Shown: piece after piece, positions 35,619 to 44,180 of the stretch
Position numbering within the stretch: the first letter of the stretch is position 1
Layout: each line of letters starts with the position of its first letter
From: MESE01 sp036675035
GTDB lineage: Bacteria; Pseudomonadota; Gammaproteobacteria; Burkholderiales; Burkholderiaceae_D
Length of the DNA: 64,000 nt
Direction: 5' to 3'
Assembly: GCA_036675035.1 (NCBI GenBank)
Contig: JAKFFO010000043.1
Location: 1 to 64,000, forward strand
Program-made: the position numbers and the translations under genes
Notes under the pieces: model-generated
Told to the model about the DNA's origin: nothing
What the model saw: only the letters and a program-made list of their open reading frames with translations
The model's database searches: none

Positions 35619-36431
35619 TCATTGTCCGATCGGGCGGACCCGGAATCGGCCGCCAAGAGTTGCAGGAGCGGTTAAGACATCCCGCTTGGTATTTTGTGCC
35701 GCGATCAAGCCGTGCCGATCCGGATAGGCGATCTTTGCCAGCGCATCCGGCTGTTCTATAAAAACCCGGCCGTAATTGGTCTGGATAAAGCCTTTCTGTT
35801 CCCATGCGCGCAGTTGCTTGGCGATGCTCTGGCGCGATTTGCCGAGCAGGTGGCCGAGTTCTTCCTGGGTCAATGGAACTTCCCTGCCGCGAGGAATCGT
35901 AGCGCCATTCATTGCCGAAGGCTCGATCTGCGCCAACTCCAGCAGGCGTCGGGCCAGGCGCTGCGAAAGCGGCGCTACAGCGGCTTCTTCGACCAGATCG
36001 AACGTCGCCCGAAGGCGCAAGCTCAGCATTCGCGCGAAGCGCTCGTAAATGATCGGATGCCGTGCCAGCAAGCGCTTGAAATCGGTTTTTGCATGAAACA
36101 ACAAAACCGTGGGCCCGATCGCGTGGCCATCGTGGGTGCGAGGCATTCCATCGAAAATGGAAAGTTCGCCGAACCAGTTCGACGCTTCGAATACCGCGAT
36201 CGTGGTCGTATGGCCATCGGCAGTTGCGCGCGTGAATCGCACGAGGCCCTGTGCAATAGTAAAGAACCCGTCACAGGCGTCCCCGCGCGCATGGATCAGC
36301 GCGCCGTCGTCGAAGTGGCGCAACGATGCACAGGCCGCTGCTTCCTCGACGATTTCATCGGGCAGATCGACCAGCCATGATTCGCGAAGCAGCGAAATTT
36401 TGTCGACGGTCAATTTAGGGGTATTGGTCAT
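35619..36431 (-). CDS. Crp/Fnr-family transcriptional regulator
   Basis: This regulator of 270 residues (from ATG 36431) has an N-terminal cyclic-nucleotide-binding-type domain (about 25-150, with GLVRFTRATADGHTTTIAVF and NWFGELSIFDG) and a C-terminal winged helix (about 170-230, LTQEELGHLLGKSRQSIAKQLRAWEQKGFI). The N-terminal cysteine cluster of oxygen-sensing FNR is absent, so it is Crp-like or senses another signal. An alternative ATG at 36497 would add 22 residues; neither has a good ribosome-binding site. It heads the selO-msrB-yciB-bolA-ppiC operon and is divergent from the aldolase gene, so it may regulate either side. Confidence 0.88.
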   Translation of the reverse strand: MTNTPKLTVDKISLLRESWLVDLPDEIVEEAAACASLRHFDDGALIHARGDACDGFFTIAQGLVRFTRATADGHTTTIAVFEASNWFGELSIFDGMPRTHDGHAIGPTVLLFHAKTDFKRLLARHPIIYERFARMLSLRLRATFDLVEEAAVAPLSQRLARRLLELAQIEPSAMNGATIPRGREVPLTQEELGHLLGKSRQSIAKQLRAWEQKGFIQTNYGRVFIEQPDALAKIAYPDRHGLIAAQNTKRDVLTAPATLGGRFRVRPIGQ

Positions 36432-36522
36432 TGCAAATGTTAAGGAGTTGACAGTTCGGTGCCGCGCAACGTCGGATACTCTATCGATTCCTCCCATTTT
36501 GACAGAGAAGAGAAGATCTCAT

Positions 36523-37299
36523 ATGAATGCCCCTGAAAAGTTACTCATCCCATCGGTACAGGACCGCGTCTCACCGGAAGAATGGCAAACCCGGGTCGAT
36601 CTGGCAGCATGCTATCGACTGGTGGCGGATTTCGGTTGGAGCGACCTGATCTACACACACATTACCGCGCGCGTGCCAGGAACCGAAGATCAGTTCCTGA
36701 TCAATCCTTATGGCATGATGTTCGATGAAATCACCGCTTCATCACTGGTAAAGATCGACATCCATGGCAACAAGCTCGACGAATCGCCCTTTCCGGTCAA
36801 CCCGGCCGGTTTCACGATCCATTCTGCGATCCACGCGGTACGGCACGATGCGCAGTGTGTTTTGCATGTCCATAGCGTCAATGGCGTAGCGGTATCCGCG
36901 CAGAAAGAAGGCGTGCTGCCGCTTTCTCAGCAATCGATCTTTGTCCTGTCCAGCCTGGCTTACCATGATTACGAAGGCGTCGCTCTGAACGACGAGGAAA
37001 AGCCGCGCCTGGTTGCCGACATGGGCAACAAAACCTACCTGATGCTGCGAAATCATGGACTGCTCACAGTCGGCAAGACCATCGCCGATGCGTTCGTCAA
37101 CATGTATATTTTTGAAGCGACCTGCATGATTCAGGTGCGCGCACAGGCGGGAGGCGGTGAACTGGTGACGATTCCGCAGTCAATCGTGAACGGCGCGCAA
37201 GAGCAGGCCAGGAAAGTGACAAACGCGAAGGGCGGAATGCTTGCATGGCCAGCGCTGTTGCGCCGTCTGGATCGGCGCGATCCGTCTTACCGGACTTGA
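36523..37299 (+). CDS. Class II aldolase/adducin-family protein
   Basis: This 258-residue protein of the zinc-dependent class II aldolase/adducin fold has LYTHITARVPG-like and LINPYGMMFDEI segments, the metal-binding HVHS (about residue 113) and LRNHGLLTVG (about residue 180). Family members cleave sugar phosphates (fuculose, ribulose, threonate derivatives); many Burkholderiales homologues are of unknown function. AGAGAAGAAGAGAAG purine runs precede the start. It is followed at 62 bp by the HD-domain gene, suggesting joint transcription. Substrate is not assignable. Confidence 0.88.
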   Translation: MNAPEKLLIPSVQDRVSPEEWQTRVDLAACYRLVADFGWSDLIYTHITARVPGTEDQFLINPYGMMFDEITASSLVKIDIHGNKLDESPFPVNPAGFTIHSAIHAVRHDAQCVLHVHSVNGVAVSAQKEGVLPLSQQSIFVLSSLAYHDYEGVALNDEEKPRLVADMGNKTYLMLRNHGLLTVGKTIADAFVNMYIFEATCMIQVRAQAGGGELVTIPQSIVNGAQEQARKVTNAKGGMLAWPALLRRLDRRDPSYRT

Positions 37300-37360
37300 C
37301 CGCATACTCATAAGCATAGTTCAAACCGGTTTAATCCGGCAGTCAACCAAGGAGAAGATC

Positions 37361-37954
37361 ATGGAAGTGGAAGCACGGGCGAATTTTCGCGATATGCAGC
37401 AAAGCACCGCCGATGACTGGCGGATCATCGGCGCGGAATTCAAGAGTTTTGCAGCTGCGCTGCCAGATCGGGTGCTGGCGCATCTTCGTCTGCTTGACGG
37501 GGATTGCGGCGGATTTCCGGTCGATCGATTGACTCACAGTTTGCAAACCGCGACCCGTGCGCATCGCGACGGCCGCGATGAAGAATACGTGGTATGCGCC
37601 TTGCTGCACGATATCGGTGACACGCTTGGAAGTTTCAATCATCCGGATATCGCTGCATCGATCCTCAAGCCTTTCGTCAGTCCCGAGAATCTCGCAATGG
37701 TCGAAAAGCACGGAATTTTTCAGGGCTATTATTTTTTCCATCATCTGGGAATGGATCGAAACCTGCGTGACCAGTTCGCGGGCCAGGATGTTTACGACAG
37801 AACGCTTGAGTTTTGTGAAAAATACGATGCGCCGGCTTTCGATGCCGATTACGATACGCTTCCGTTATCGTTTTTCGAACCGATGTTGCGCCGCGTAATG
37901 GCGCGCCCAAAAACGACGATCTATAAGACAATTACTGAATCAAAGATCGCGTAA
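37361..37954 (+). CDS. HD-domain protein (COG4341-like, PhnZ/MIOX-type relative)
   Basis: This 197-residue HD-superfamily metalloprotein has metal ligand candidates His in RLTHSLQTATRA, His-Asp in CALLHDIGD, His in FNHPDIAA, and further His in HGIFQGYYFFHHLGMDR. The HSLQ...LLHDIGD spacing resembles small HD enzymes of the PhnZ/myo-inositol-oxygenase mixed-valent di-iron group more than canonical phosphohydrolases. This is by recall of family sequences, so oxygenase activity is an inference. The start ATG 37361 has AGGAGAAG directly upstream. It sits between an aldolase and a CoA ligase, suggesting a metabolic role. Confidence 0.83.
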   Translation: MEVEARANFRDMQQSTADDWRIIGAEFKSFAAALPDRVLAHLRLLDGDCGGFPVDRLTHSLQTATRAHRDGRDEEYVVCALLHDIGDTLGSFNHPDIAASILKPFVSPENLAMVEKHGIFQGYYFFHHLGMDRNLRDQFAGQDVYDRTLEFCEKYDAPAFDADYDTLPLSFFEPMLRRVMARPKTTIYKTITESKIA

Positions 37955-38055
37955 TGAAATGTTGGTGCAACGCAGCATCGAAAGTCGTTGACCGTACCCG
38001 CTAGTGCGCTCCAAAATCCGACTTTCGAGTCGCGTAAATATAATCAGGAGACAAA

Positions 38056-39708
38056 ATGGCGGAGTATCCGAAGAGCCCGGTAATGGGCCAGATGATGAGT
38101 CAACCGTTGCTCATCTCAAGCATCATCCAGCACGCAGACCGGTATTTCGGCAATAACGAAATCGTATCGCGCCGTGTCGAAGGCGACATCCACCGCTACA
38201 CCTATCGCGATTGCCACAAGCGGTCGCGCCAGCTGGCCAATGCGTTGAGCGGTCTTGGCGTGAAGATCGGCGATCGCGTCGCCACGCTGGCCTGGAACGG
38301 ATATCGCCACATGGAAGCGTACTACGCTGTGTCGGGATCCGGTGCCGTACTGCACACCATCAATCCGCGCCTGCACCCGGAGCAGATCGCCTACATCGCC
38401 AATCACGCGGAAGATCAGTACCTGTTCTTCGACATGACGTTTCTGCCGCTGGTGGAAGCGTTCGCAGCCCACTGCAAGACCGTCAAAGGGTTTGTCATGA
38501 TGTGCGACCGCGATCGGATGCCGGCCGCAAGCAAAATCCCCAACCTGCTGTGTTACGAGGAATTGATCGAACGCAGCTCCGACGATTACACATGGCCGGT
38601 GTTCGACGAAAATTCCGCCTCCAGCCTGTGCTATACATCGGGCACAACCGGCAACCCGAAAGGCGCGCTGTACTCGCATCGTTCCACCATATTGCATTCC
38701 TACGCGTCGGTCATGCCGGATGCGCTGAATGTATCGGCCCGCGATACGGTGCTGCCGGTAGTGCCGATGTTCCACGTCAACGCCTGGGGCCTTCCATACT
38801 CTGTCCCGATGACCGGTGCCAAGATGGTGTTTCCCGGTGCGGCGATGGATGGAAAATCAATCTACGAATTGTTCGAGCAGGAGAAAGTGACATTCTCGGC
38901 CGGCGTACCGACCGTCTGGCTTGGACTGCTGACCTATGTTGGCCAGAATAATCTCAAGTTCTCCACGTTCAGGCGTACGGTCATCGGCGGATCGGCTTGT
39001 CCGCCCGCAATGATGAAAGCCTTTCGGCATCAGCATGATGTTGAAGTCGTGCACGCGTGGGGCATGACGGAGATGTCACCTCTCGGGACGGCTGGCACAC
39101 TGCAGTCGCGGCACATGTCGATGCCGGAAGAGACAAAGCAGTCCATCCTCGAAAAGCAGGGGCATGCGATCTACGGTGTGGATATGAAAATCGTCGACGA
39201 TGCCGGCAAGGAATTGCCGTGGGACGGCAAGACCTATGGCAACCTGCTGGTCAAGGGGCCCTGGATCATCAACAGTTATTTCAAGGAAGAGGGCGGCGAC
39301 GTGCTGCAGGACGGCTGGTTCCCGACCGGCGATGTGGCCACCATCGACCCGGACGGTTATATGCAGATTACCGATCGCAGCAAGGACGTGATCAAGTCGG
39401 GTGGTGAATGGATCGGCACGATCGATCTGGAAAACATCGCGATGGCGCATCCGGCGGTGCAGCAGGCGGCGTGCATTGGGATCGCGCATCCGAAATGGGA
39501 TGAGCGTCCGTTGCTGGTCGTAGTGAAAAAGCCGGGTGTGGAGGTGAGCAAGGAAGAGCTGCTTCAATTCTACGAAGGGAAAATTGCGAAATGGTGGACG
39601 CCGGATGACGTCACCTTCGTTGATGCGCTGCCGATCGGCGCCACCGGGAAAATCCTGAAAAATAAAATGCGCGAGGAGTTCAAGGATTACAAGTTGCCGA
39701 CTGCATGA
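38056..39708 (+). CDS. Acyl-CoA synthetase (AMP-forming), medium/long-chain or DmdB-like
   Basis: This 550-residue adenylate-forming ligase activates a carboxylic acid to its CoA thioester. The P-loop is CYTSGTTGNPKGALYSH (about residues 192-208). Other motifs are HAWGMTEMSPLGT, PTGDVATIDPDGYMQITDRSKD, and the C-terminal catalytic Lys in GATGKILKNKMR. It is closest in feel to the fatty acid / 3-(methylthio)propionate CoA ligase group. It precedes the branched-chain-type ABC importer by 110 bp, and a hydratase/dehydrogenase lies downstream, suggesting activation of the imported or a related acid. Confidence 0.92.
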   Translation: MAEYPKSPVMGQMMSQPLLISSIIQHADRYFGNNEIVSRRVEGDIHRYTYRDCHKRSRQLANALSGLGVKIGDRVATLAWNGYRHMEAYYAVSGSGAVLHTINPRLHPEQIAYIANHAEDQYLFFDMTFLPLVEAFAAHCKTVKGFVMMCDRDRMPAASKIPNLLCYEELIERSSDDYTWPVFDENSASSLCYTSGTTGNPKGALYSHRSTILHSYASVMPDALNVSARDTVLPVVPMFHVNAWGLPYSVPMTGAKMVFPGAAMDGKSIYELFEQEKVTFSAGVPTVWLGLLTYVGQNNLKFSTFRRTVIGGSACPPAMMKAFRHQHDVEVVHAWGMTEMSPLGTAGTLQSRHMSMPEETKQSILEKQGHAIYGVDMKIVDDAGKELPWDGKTYGNLLVKGPWIINSYFKEEGGDVLQDGWFPTGDVATIDPDGYMQITDRSKDVIKSGGEWIGTIDLENIAMAHPAVQQAACIGIAHPKWDERPLLVVVKKPGVEVSKEELLQFYEGKIAKWWTPDDVTFVDALPIGATGKILKNKMREEFKDYKLPTA

Positions 39709-39718
39709 TGTCGTTGTT

Positions 39719-39746
39719 TGACGGAATTGCGCAGAAAATTCCGTCA
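39719..39746. repeat. Inverted repeat between the CoA ligase and first binding-protein gene
   Basis: TGACGGAATT (39719-39728) and AATTCCGTCA (39737-39746) form a perfect 10-bp stem with an 8-base loop and no T-run. It could be a weak terminator or an operator just upstream of the 39756 promoter. Confidence 0.5.
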
Positions 39747-39755
39747 TAAATTTGC

Positions 39756-39784
39756 TTTACATACAACGGCAGCATCGATATATT
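39756..39784 (+). promoter_or_regulatory. Probable sigma-70 promoter of the ABC importer
   Basis: The -35 box TTTACA (39756-39761), a 17-base spacer and the -10 box TATATT (39779-39784) each match five of six consensus bases. The predicted start is near 39791, 28 bases before the binding-protein ATG, just enough for the AGAGGAGAGA ribosome-binding site. Confidence 0.65.
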
Positions 39785-39818
39785 ACGAAAACACAATAAT
39801 CATCCAGAGGAGAGACAA

Positions 39819-41066
39819 ATGTCGCAACAAATCCGTCCTTTAATACTCGCACTTTCGGTTGCAGCCGCGTTCGCCGCGCCGCTCGCATCTGCTGAAGTGG
39901 TCAAGGTCGCGCTGATTGAAACCCACTCTGGCGCGTTTGCTCCAATCGGACAAAATCAGTTACGCAGCTACAACATGATTGCCGATATTGCGAAGCAGCA
40001 GAAATGGGCGGGAAATCACAGCATTGAATTCGTTGCATTCGACAATAAAGGCAGCCCCCAGGAATCGCTGAACCAGCTCAAAGCTGCAATTGACCAGGGA
40101 TATCGCTATATCGCCCAAGGTAACGGCTCCGGCGTGGCACTGGCTCTGGTCGATGCGATCAACAAGCACAATGCGCGTAATCCGGGCAAGGAAGTCGTTT
40201 TTTTCAACCACTCGGCAATCGATCCAGATCTCACCAATAGCAAATGCAGCTTCTGGCATTTCCGTTTCGATGCGAACGGCGACATGAAGATGGAGGCATT
40301 GACAGGCTTCCTGGCGAAAGACCAGAGCGTCAAGAAGGTCTATATCATCGGTCAGAACTATGCGCACGGTCATCAGGTAGCACGCGCTGCCAAAGAAATG
40401 TTGAAACGCAAGCGCTCGGATATCGAGATTGTCGGCGATGACTTACACCCGATCGCACAAGTAAAAGATTTCTCGCCATACGTTGCCAAAATCAAGGCAT
40501 CTGGTGCAGATACGATTATCACCGGCAACTGGGGCGCCGATCTTGCGCTCCTGATCAAGGCCGCGAAAGATGCCGATCTCAAAGCTAATTTCTATACCTA
40601 TTACGCCGGCACGAGCGGTGTGCCGACCGCAATGGGTGCGGCTGGCGCCGATCGCGTCAAGTATGTCGGCCTTTGGAATGCGAATAACGAGAAATATGTC
40701 GGGGGCGAGATTGTCGAAGCCTTTGAAAAGAAATACAAGGACGATTACTACGTAATGCAGACTTACACCGTTGTCGCGATGATGTCGAAAGCGATCAAGG
40801 AAGCCAAGTCAACGGATCCGGTCAAAGTGGCGTTCGCAATGGAAGGCATGAAAGTGAAAAGCCTGAATGGTGAAGTTGAAATGCGCAAGAGCGACCATCA
40901 GGTGCAGCAGCCTTTGTACATTGCGACATGGGTAAAAGCCAACAACAAGGATGTCAAGTTTGATTCGGAACATACCGGGTACGGTTTTAAAACCGACCAG
41001 AAAATCGAGTCATTCGTCTCAGCGCAGCCGACGTCTTGCCAGATGAAGCGTCCGGCAAAATCGTAA
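39819..41066 (+). CDS. Branched-chain amino acid-type ABC transporter substrate-binding protein (copy 1)
   Basis: This 415-residue periplasmic binding protein (LivJ/LivK superfamily) has a signal peptide cleaved after PLASA (about residue 26). The lobes have VALIETHSGAFAPIGQNQ at the ligand site and a type I periplasmic-binding fold. It is closely similar over its whole length to the protein at 46278 (shared QGYRY..QGNGSG, DPDLTNSKCSFWHFR, VYIIGQNYAHGHQV, and an identical C-terminal TSCQMKRP). The ligand is not certain; the family also binds amides, urea and aromatic or organic acids. It has its own promoter and is followed by a strong terminator before livH. Confidence 0.92.
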   Translation: MSQQIRPLILALSVAAAFAAPLASAEVVKVALIETHSGAFAPIGQNQLRSYNMIADIAKQQKWAGNHSIEFVAFDNKGSPQESLNQLKAAIDQGYRYIAQGNGSGVALALVDAINKHNARNPGKEVVFFNHSAIDPDLTNSKCSFWHFRFDANGDMKMEALTGFLAKDQSVKKVYIIGQNYAHGHQVARAAKEMLKRKRSDIEIVGDDLHPIAQVKDFSPYVAKIKASGADTIITGNWGADLALLIKAAKDADLKANFYTYYAGTSGVPTAMGAAGADRVKYVGLWNANNEKYVGGEIVEAFEKKYKDDYYVMQTYTVVAMMSKAIKEAKSTDPVKVAFAMEGMKVKSLNGEVEMRKSDHQVQQPLYIATWVKANNKDVKFDSEHTGYGFKTDQKIESFVSAQPTSCQMKRPAKS

Positions 41067-41076
41067 TACTGCTTCG

Positions 41077-41112
41077 GCAGCATGACATCAAGCGATGTCA
41101 TGCTGCTTTTTT
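41077..41112 (+). terminator. Strong hairpin terminator between the binding protein and livH genes
   Basis: A perfect 13-bp stem (41077-41089 with 41094-41106, loop AAGC) is followed by six T residues. It sits 10 bases after the first binding-protein gene and 55 bases before livH, so it probably lets only part of the transcription into the permease genes. Confidence 0.93.
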
Positions 41113-41167
41113 GTGCCTGCGAAAAAGTACGGTCGTTCAAGAATATATCTGAATAGAGGTTGTCCTG

Positions 41168-42115
41168 ATGGAGTTTACGATCTTCTCCTTGTTGAACGGT
41201 TTGAGCTACGGGCTCCTGCTGTTCATGTTGTCGTCCGGTCTGACGCTTATTTTCAGCATGATGGGTGTGCTGAATTTTGCGCATGCCAGTTTCTATATGC
41301 TCGGCGCATATTTTGCATATGCAATCAGCACCGAAATCGGATACTGGCCGGCACTGGTTATTGCTCCGATATTGGTGGGCATCATCGGCGCCGCAGTAGA
41401 GCGCTTCGGTTTGCGGACGGTACATAAATGGGGCCACATGCCTGAACTGCTTTTCACGTTCGGTCTGTCGTTCGTGCTCGTCGAAATTGTGCAGTTGATT
41501 TGGGGGCGCGCTGCAGTGCGCTATCTGATTCCCCCCGAATTGAGCGGCTCCCTGTTCACTTTGTTTTCAACCACCTTCCCGATGTACCGCGCATTCATGA
41601 TGCTGATCGCGATCCTGATGCTGATCTCGATTTATCTGCTGTTGACTCGGACCCGGATCGGGCTTGTCATCCAAGCCGCGCTGAGCCATCCCGATGCAGT
41701 CGAAACACTCGGCCACAATGTGCCGCGCGTCTTCATGCTCGTATTCGGCGGTGGCTGTGCGCTGGCAGGTCTGGCCGGCGTCATTGGAGGTAATGCATTT
41801 GTTACCGAACCCGCGATGGCCGCCACGGTTGGCAGCATTATCTTTGTGGTCGTGGTGGTCGGCGGCATGGGCTCACTCGCGGGTGCCTTCTACGCGTCCC
41901 TGCTGATCGGCGTGATGCAAACCTTTGCTGTGGCGCTTGATAATTCCTTTGTCATATTGCTGGGCAGATTCGGGATCGAGATCACGCCGTCTACCCCGGG
42001 CTACGCGCTTTTAAATCTGTCGATTTCGGATGTTGCGCCGATCCTGCCGTATCTTTTGCTGGTCCTGATTCTCATCTTCAGACCCAAGGGTTTGATGGGT
42101 AAGCGGGAGGGATGA
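41168..42115 (+). CDS. livH: Branched-chain amino acid-type ABC transporter permease LivH
   Basis: This 315-residue inner-membrane permease has about eight helices. LivH-family features include NGLSYGLLLFMLSSGLTLIFSMMGVLNFAHASFYMLGAY near the N-terminus (cut here into shorter motifs GLTLIFSMMGVLNFAH) and the late block VVVVGGMGSLAGAFYASLLIG. It pairs with LivM at 42119 (3-bp gap) to form the channel. Length is slightly above the E. coli LivH length of 308. It sits behind the 41077 terminator. Confidence 0.93.
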   Translation: MEFTIFSLLNGLSYGLLLFMLSSGLTLIFSMMGVLNFAHASFYMLGAYFAYAISTEIGYWPALVIAPILVGIIGAAVERFGLRTVHKWGHMPELLFTFGLSFVLVEIVQLIWGRAAVRYLIPPELSGSLFTLFSTTFPMYRAFMMLIAILMLISIYLLLTRTRIGLVIQAALSHPDAVETLGHNVPRVFMLVFGGGCALAGLAGVIGGNAFVTEPAMAATVGSIIFVVVVVGGMGSLAGAFYASLLIGVMQTFAVALDNSFVILLGRFGIEITPSTPGYALLNLSISDVAPILPYLLLVLILIFRPKGLMGKREG

Positions 42116-42118
42116 GAA

Positions 42119-43420
42119 ATGACAACTAACACTAACACGATGAAATATTCACCACTGAACCTGGCCCGATGGCTGATCTGGAGTCTGTTTGCACTGAGCC
42201 TGATTGTCGCGCCGCTGATCTTCGATAAAGGCGCATCGCTGTCGATTCTGTCGCAAATGGGCACGATCATGATTTTCGGCCTCGCCTATAACATGCTGCT
42301 AGGCCAGGGCGGCATGCTGTCGTTCGGTCATGCGGTGTATTCAGGTCTCGGCGCATTCTTTGCGATCCATGCAATGAACTTTGCTTCCGGCGGCGTGATC
42401 TGGCTTCCACTGCCATTGATTCCGCTGGTCGGCGGTATTGCCGGCATGTTCTTCGGCGTCTTGTTCGGCTACGTGACAACCAAGAAATCCGGCACCACAT
42501 TCGCGATGATTACGCTCGGTATTGTCGAACTGGTGTTTGCCTGTTCGCTGATGTTTCCGGGGTTTTTTGGCGGCGAGGGCGGTATTACCACCAATCGCGT
42601 CTACGGCGAACCCATGCTTGGAGGAATCACTTACGGTCCGCAAATCCAGGTGTATTACCTGATCGCGTTCTGGTTGTTCGTCAGCACTATCGGCATGTAC
42701 GCATTCACGCAAACGCCGCTCGGACGTGTGATCAACGCGGTACGCGATAATCCGGAACGGGTTGAGTTCATTGGATACAACACGCAATGGGTGCGGTATC
42801 TGACCTTGATTCTGTCCGCATTCTTTTGCGGTATCTCCGGCGGATTGGCGGCAATCAATTTTGAAATCGTCAGCGCGGAAAATGTCAGTGCAGTTCAGTC
42901 CGGTGCAATCCTGCTGTACACCTTCATTGGCGGAGTCGGCTTCTTCTTCGGACCCATCATCGGCTCGGTTGTCGGCGTATTCCTTACCGTGATTCTGCCC
43001 GAGTTCACAAAGGCATGGCAGCTGTATCTCGGCGCCTTCTTTATCATCATGGTGATGTACGCGCCCGGCGGATTGGCGAGCTTGCTCATGCTGAATCTCC
43101 GAGTGGCAAAGTTCGGCAAGTTCGGTCGCGTCTGGCCGAGCCTGATCGCGGTTTCGCTGGCAAGCGTCGTTATGTGCTTCGGTATCGTGATGTTTATTGA
43201 AATGCTGTATCACTACACACTTGAGTCGTTATCGTACGGAACGGAACGCGAGTTATTTGGCTTCACGGTCGATACGGCTGCCCCTGCCGGGTGGGCGATT
43301 GCCGCAGCAATCTTCGTAGTCGGATTGGTCATGTTCCGGTTTGCAAAAAGATCATTTCATGAGGTGTGGGGCGACGTGAATAGCGAAATTGAAGAAGCGA
43401 TAAGGGGAGGCAAAGCATGA
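42119..43420 (+). CDS. livM: Branched-chain amino acid-type ABC transporter permease LivM, with C-terminal extension
   Basis: The LivM core (about residues 15-325) carries GLAYNMLLGQGGMLSFGHA, TFAMITLGIVEL and the EAA-like coupling block NAVRDNPERVEFIGYNT (about 207-223). The 433-residue length exceeds the usual 320 or so, because of a C-terminal extension of about 100 residues (330-433) with two more predicted helices (about 341-360 and 391-408) and an acidic tail. Its stop overlaps the livG start by 4 bp (ATGA), indicating coupled translation. The extension's role is unknown. Confidence 0.92.
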   Translation: MTTNTNTMKYSPLNLARWLIWSLFALSLIVAPLIFDKGASLSILSQMGTIMIFGLAYNMLLGQGGMLSFGHAVYSGLGAFFAIHAMNFASGGVIWLPLPLIPLVGGIAGMFFGVLFGYVTTKKSGTTFAMITLGIVELVFACSLMFPGFFGGEGGITTNRVYGEPMLGGITYGPQIQVYYLIAFWLFVSTIGMYAFTQTPLGRVINAVRDNPERVEFIGYNTQWVRYLTLILSAFFCGISGGLAAINFEIVSAENVSAVQSGAILLYTFIGGVGFFFGPIIGSVVGVFLTVILPEFTKAWQLYLGAFFIIMVMYAPGGLASLLMLNLRVAKFGKFGRVWPSLIAVSLASVVMCFGIVMFIEMLYHYTLESLSYGTERELFGFTVDTAAPAGWAIAAAIFVVGLVMFRFAKRSFHEVWGDVNSEIEEAIRGGKA

Positions 43421-44178
43421 GCCAGTATTCCCTCGAATTAAAGGACGTTTACAAGAGTTTCGGCAAGTCTGAAATCATTCGCGGTGCATCGCTGCAAGTG
43501 CCAAAGGGTGAACGCTATGCGATTATCGGACCGAACGGGGCGGGCAAATCGACCTTGTTCAATTTGATCTCGGGACGCTTTGGCGTCAGTTCAGGCGATA
43601 TTCTGCTGAATGGAAAAAGCGTCATAGGGCTGCAACCGTACGAGATCAACCGCCGTGGACTTTCTCGCAGTTTTCAGATCACGAATATCTTCCATCGGCT
43701 TACTGTTTTTGAAAATTTGCGGTGTGCGGTTCTGTGGTCGCTCGGTTACAAATATTCCTTCTGGCATCGATTGAATGGACTGAAAGATGCCCAGGAACGC
43801 GCTGAAGACATCATGGAGCAGATCGGGTTGAAGCGTCGTCGTGATGTTTCTGCCGGTTTGCTGACCTACGCCGAACAGCGCGCGCTGGAGATCGGTATTA
43901 CGCTGGCTGGCGGTGCGGAAGTAATTTTGCTCGACGAGCCAACCGCCGGCATGAGTCGTTCCGAGTCGGATGCGGCTGTAGAGTTGATCCGCAAGGTAAC
44001 CGTAGGTAAAACCTTGCTTGTCGTCGAACATGACATGAGCGTGGTATTCGGTTTGGCCGACAAGATCGCGGTGCTGGTCTACGGTGAAGTAATTGCCTGC
44101 GATATCCCAAGCAAGATTCGCGGCAATGCCAAAGTACAGGAAGCTTATCTGGGCGGCCACGCGCCAGCGGAAGGTTAA
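43417..44178 (+). CDS. livG: Branched-chain amino acid-type ABC transporter ATP-binding protein LivG
   Basis: This 253-residue ATPase subunit has canonical Walker A GPNGAGKST (residues 38-46), Walker B VILLDEPTAGM and H-loop VEHDMS. Its signature reads LTYAE (149-153), not LSGGQ or the LAYGQ usual for LivG. In the heterodimer this signature completes the nucleotide site that contains LivF's Walker A, which is also non-consensus. The insertion GLLTYAEQRALEIG is otherwise in place. It overlaps livM by 4 bp and livF follows by 2 bp. Confidence 0.94.
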   Translation: MSQYSLELKDVYKSFGKSEIIRGASLQVPKGERYAIIGPNGAGKSTLFNLISGRFGVSSGDILLNGKSVIGLQPYEINRRGLSRSFQITNIFHRLTVFENLRCAVLWSLGYKYSFWHRLNGLKDAQERAEDIMEQIGLKRRRDVSAGLLTYAEQRALEIGITLAGGAEVILLDEPTAGMSRSESDAAVELIRKVTVGKTLLVVEHDMSVVFGLADKIAVLVYGEVIACDIPSKIRGNAKVQEAYLGGHAPAEG

Positions 44179-44180
44179 TC

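Noticed and set aside
36432..36522. An FNR/Crp palindrome between the regulator and the aldolase gene
   Set aside because: No TTGAT-N4-ATCAA or TGTGA-N6-TCACA-like dyad was visible.
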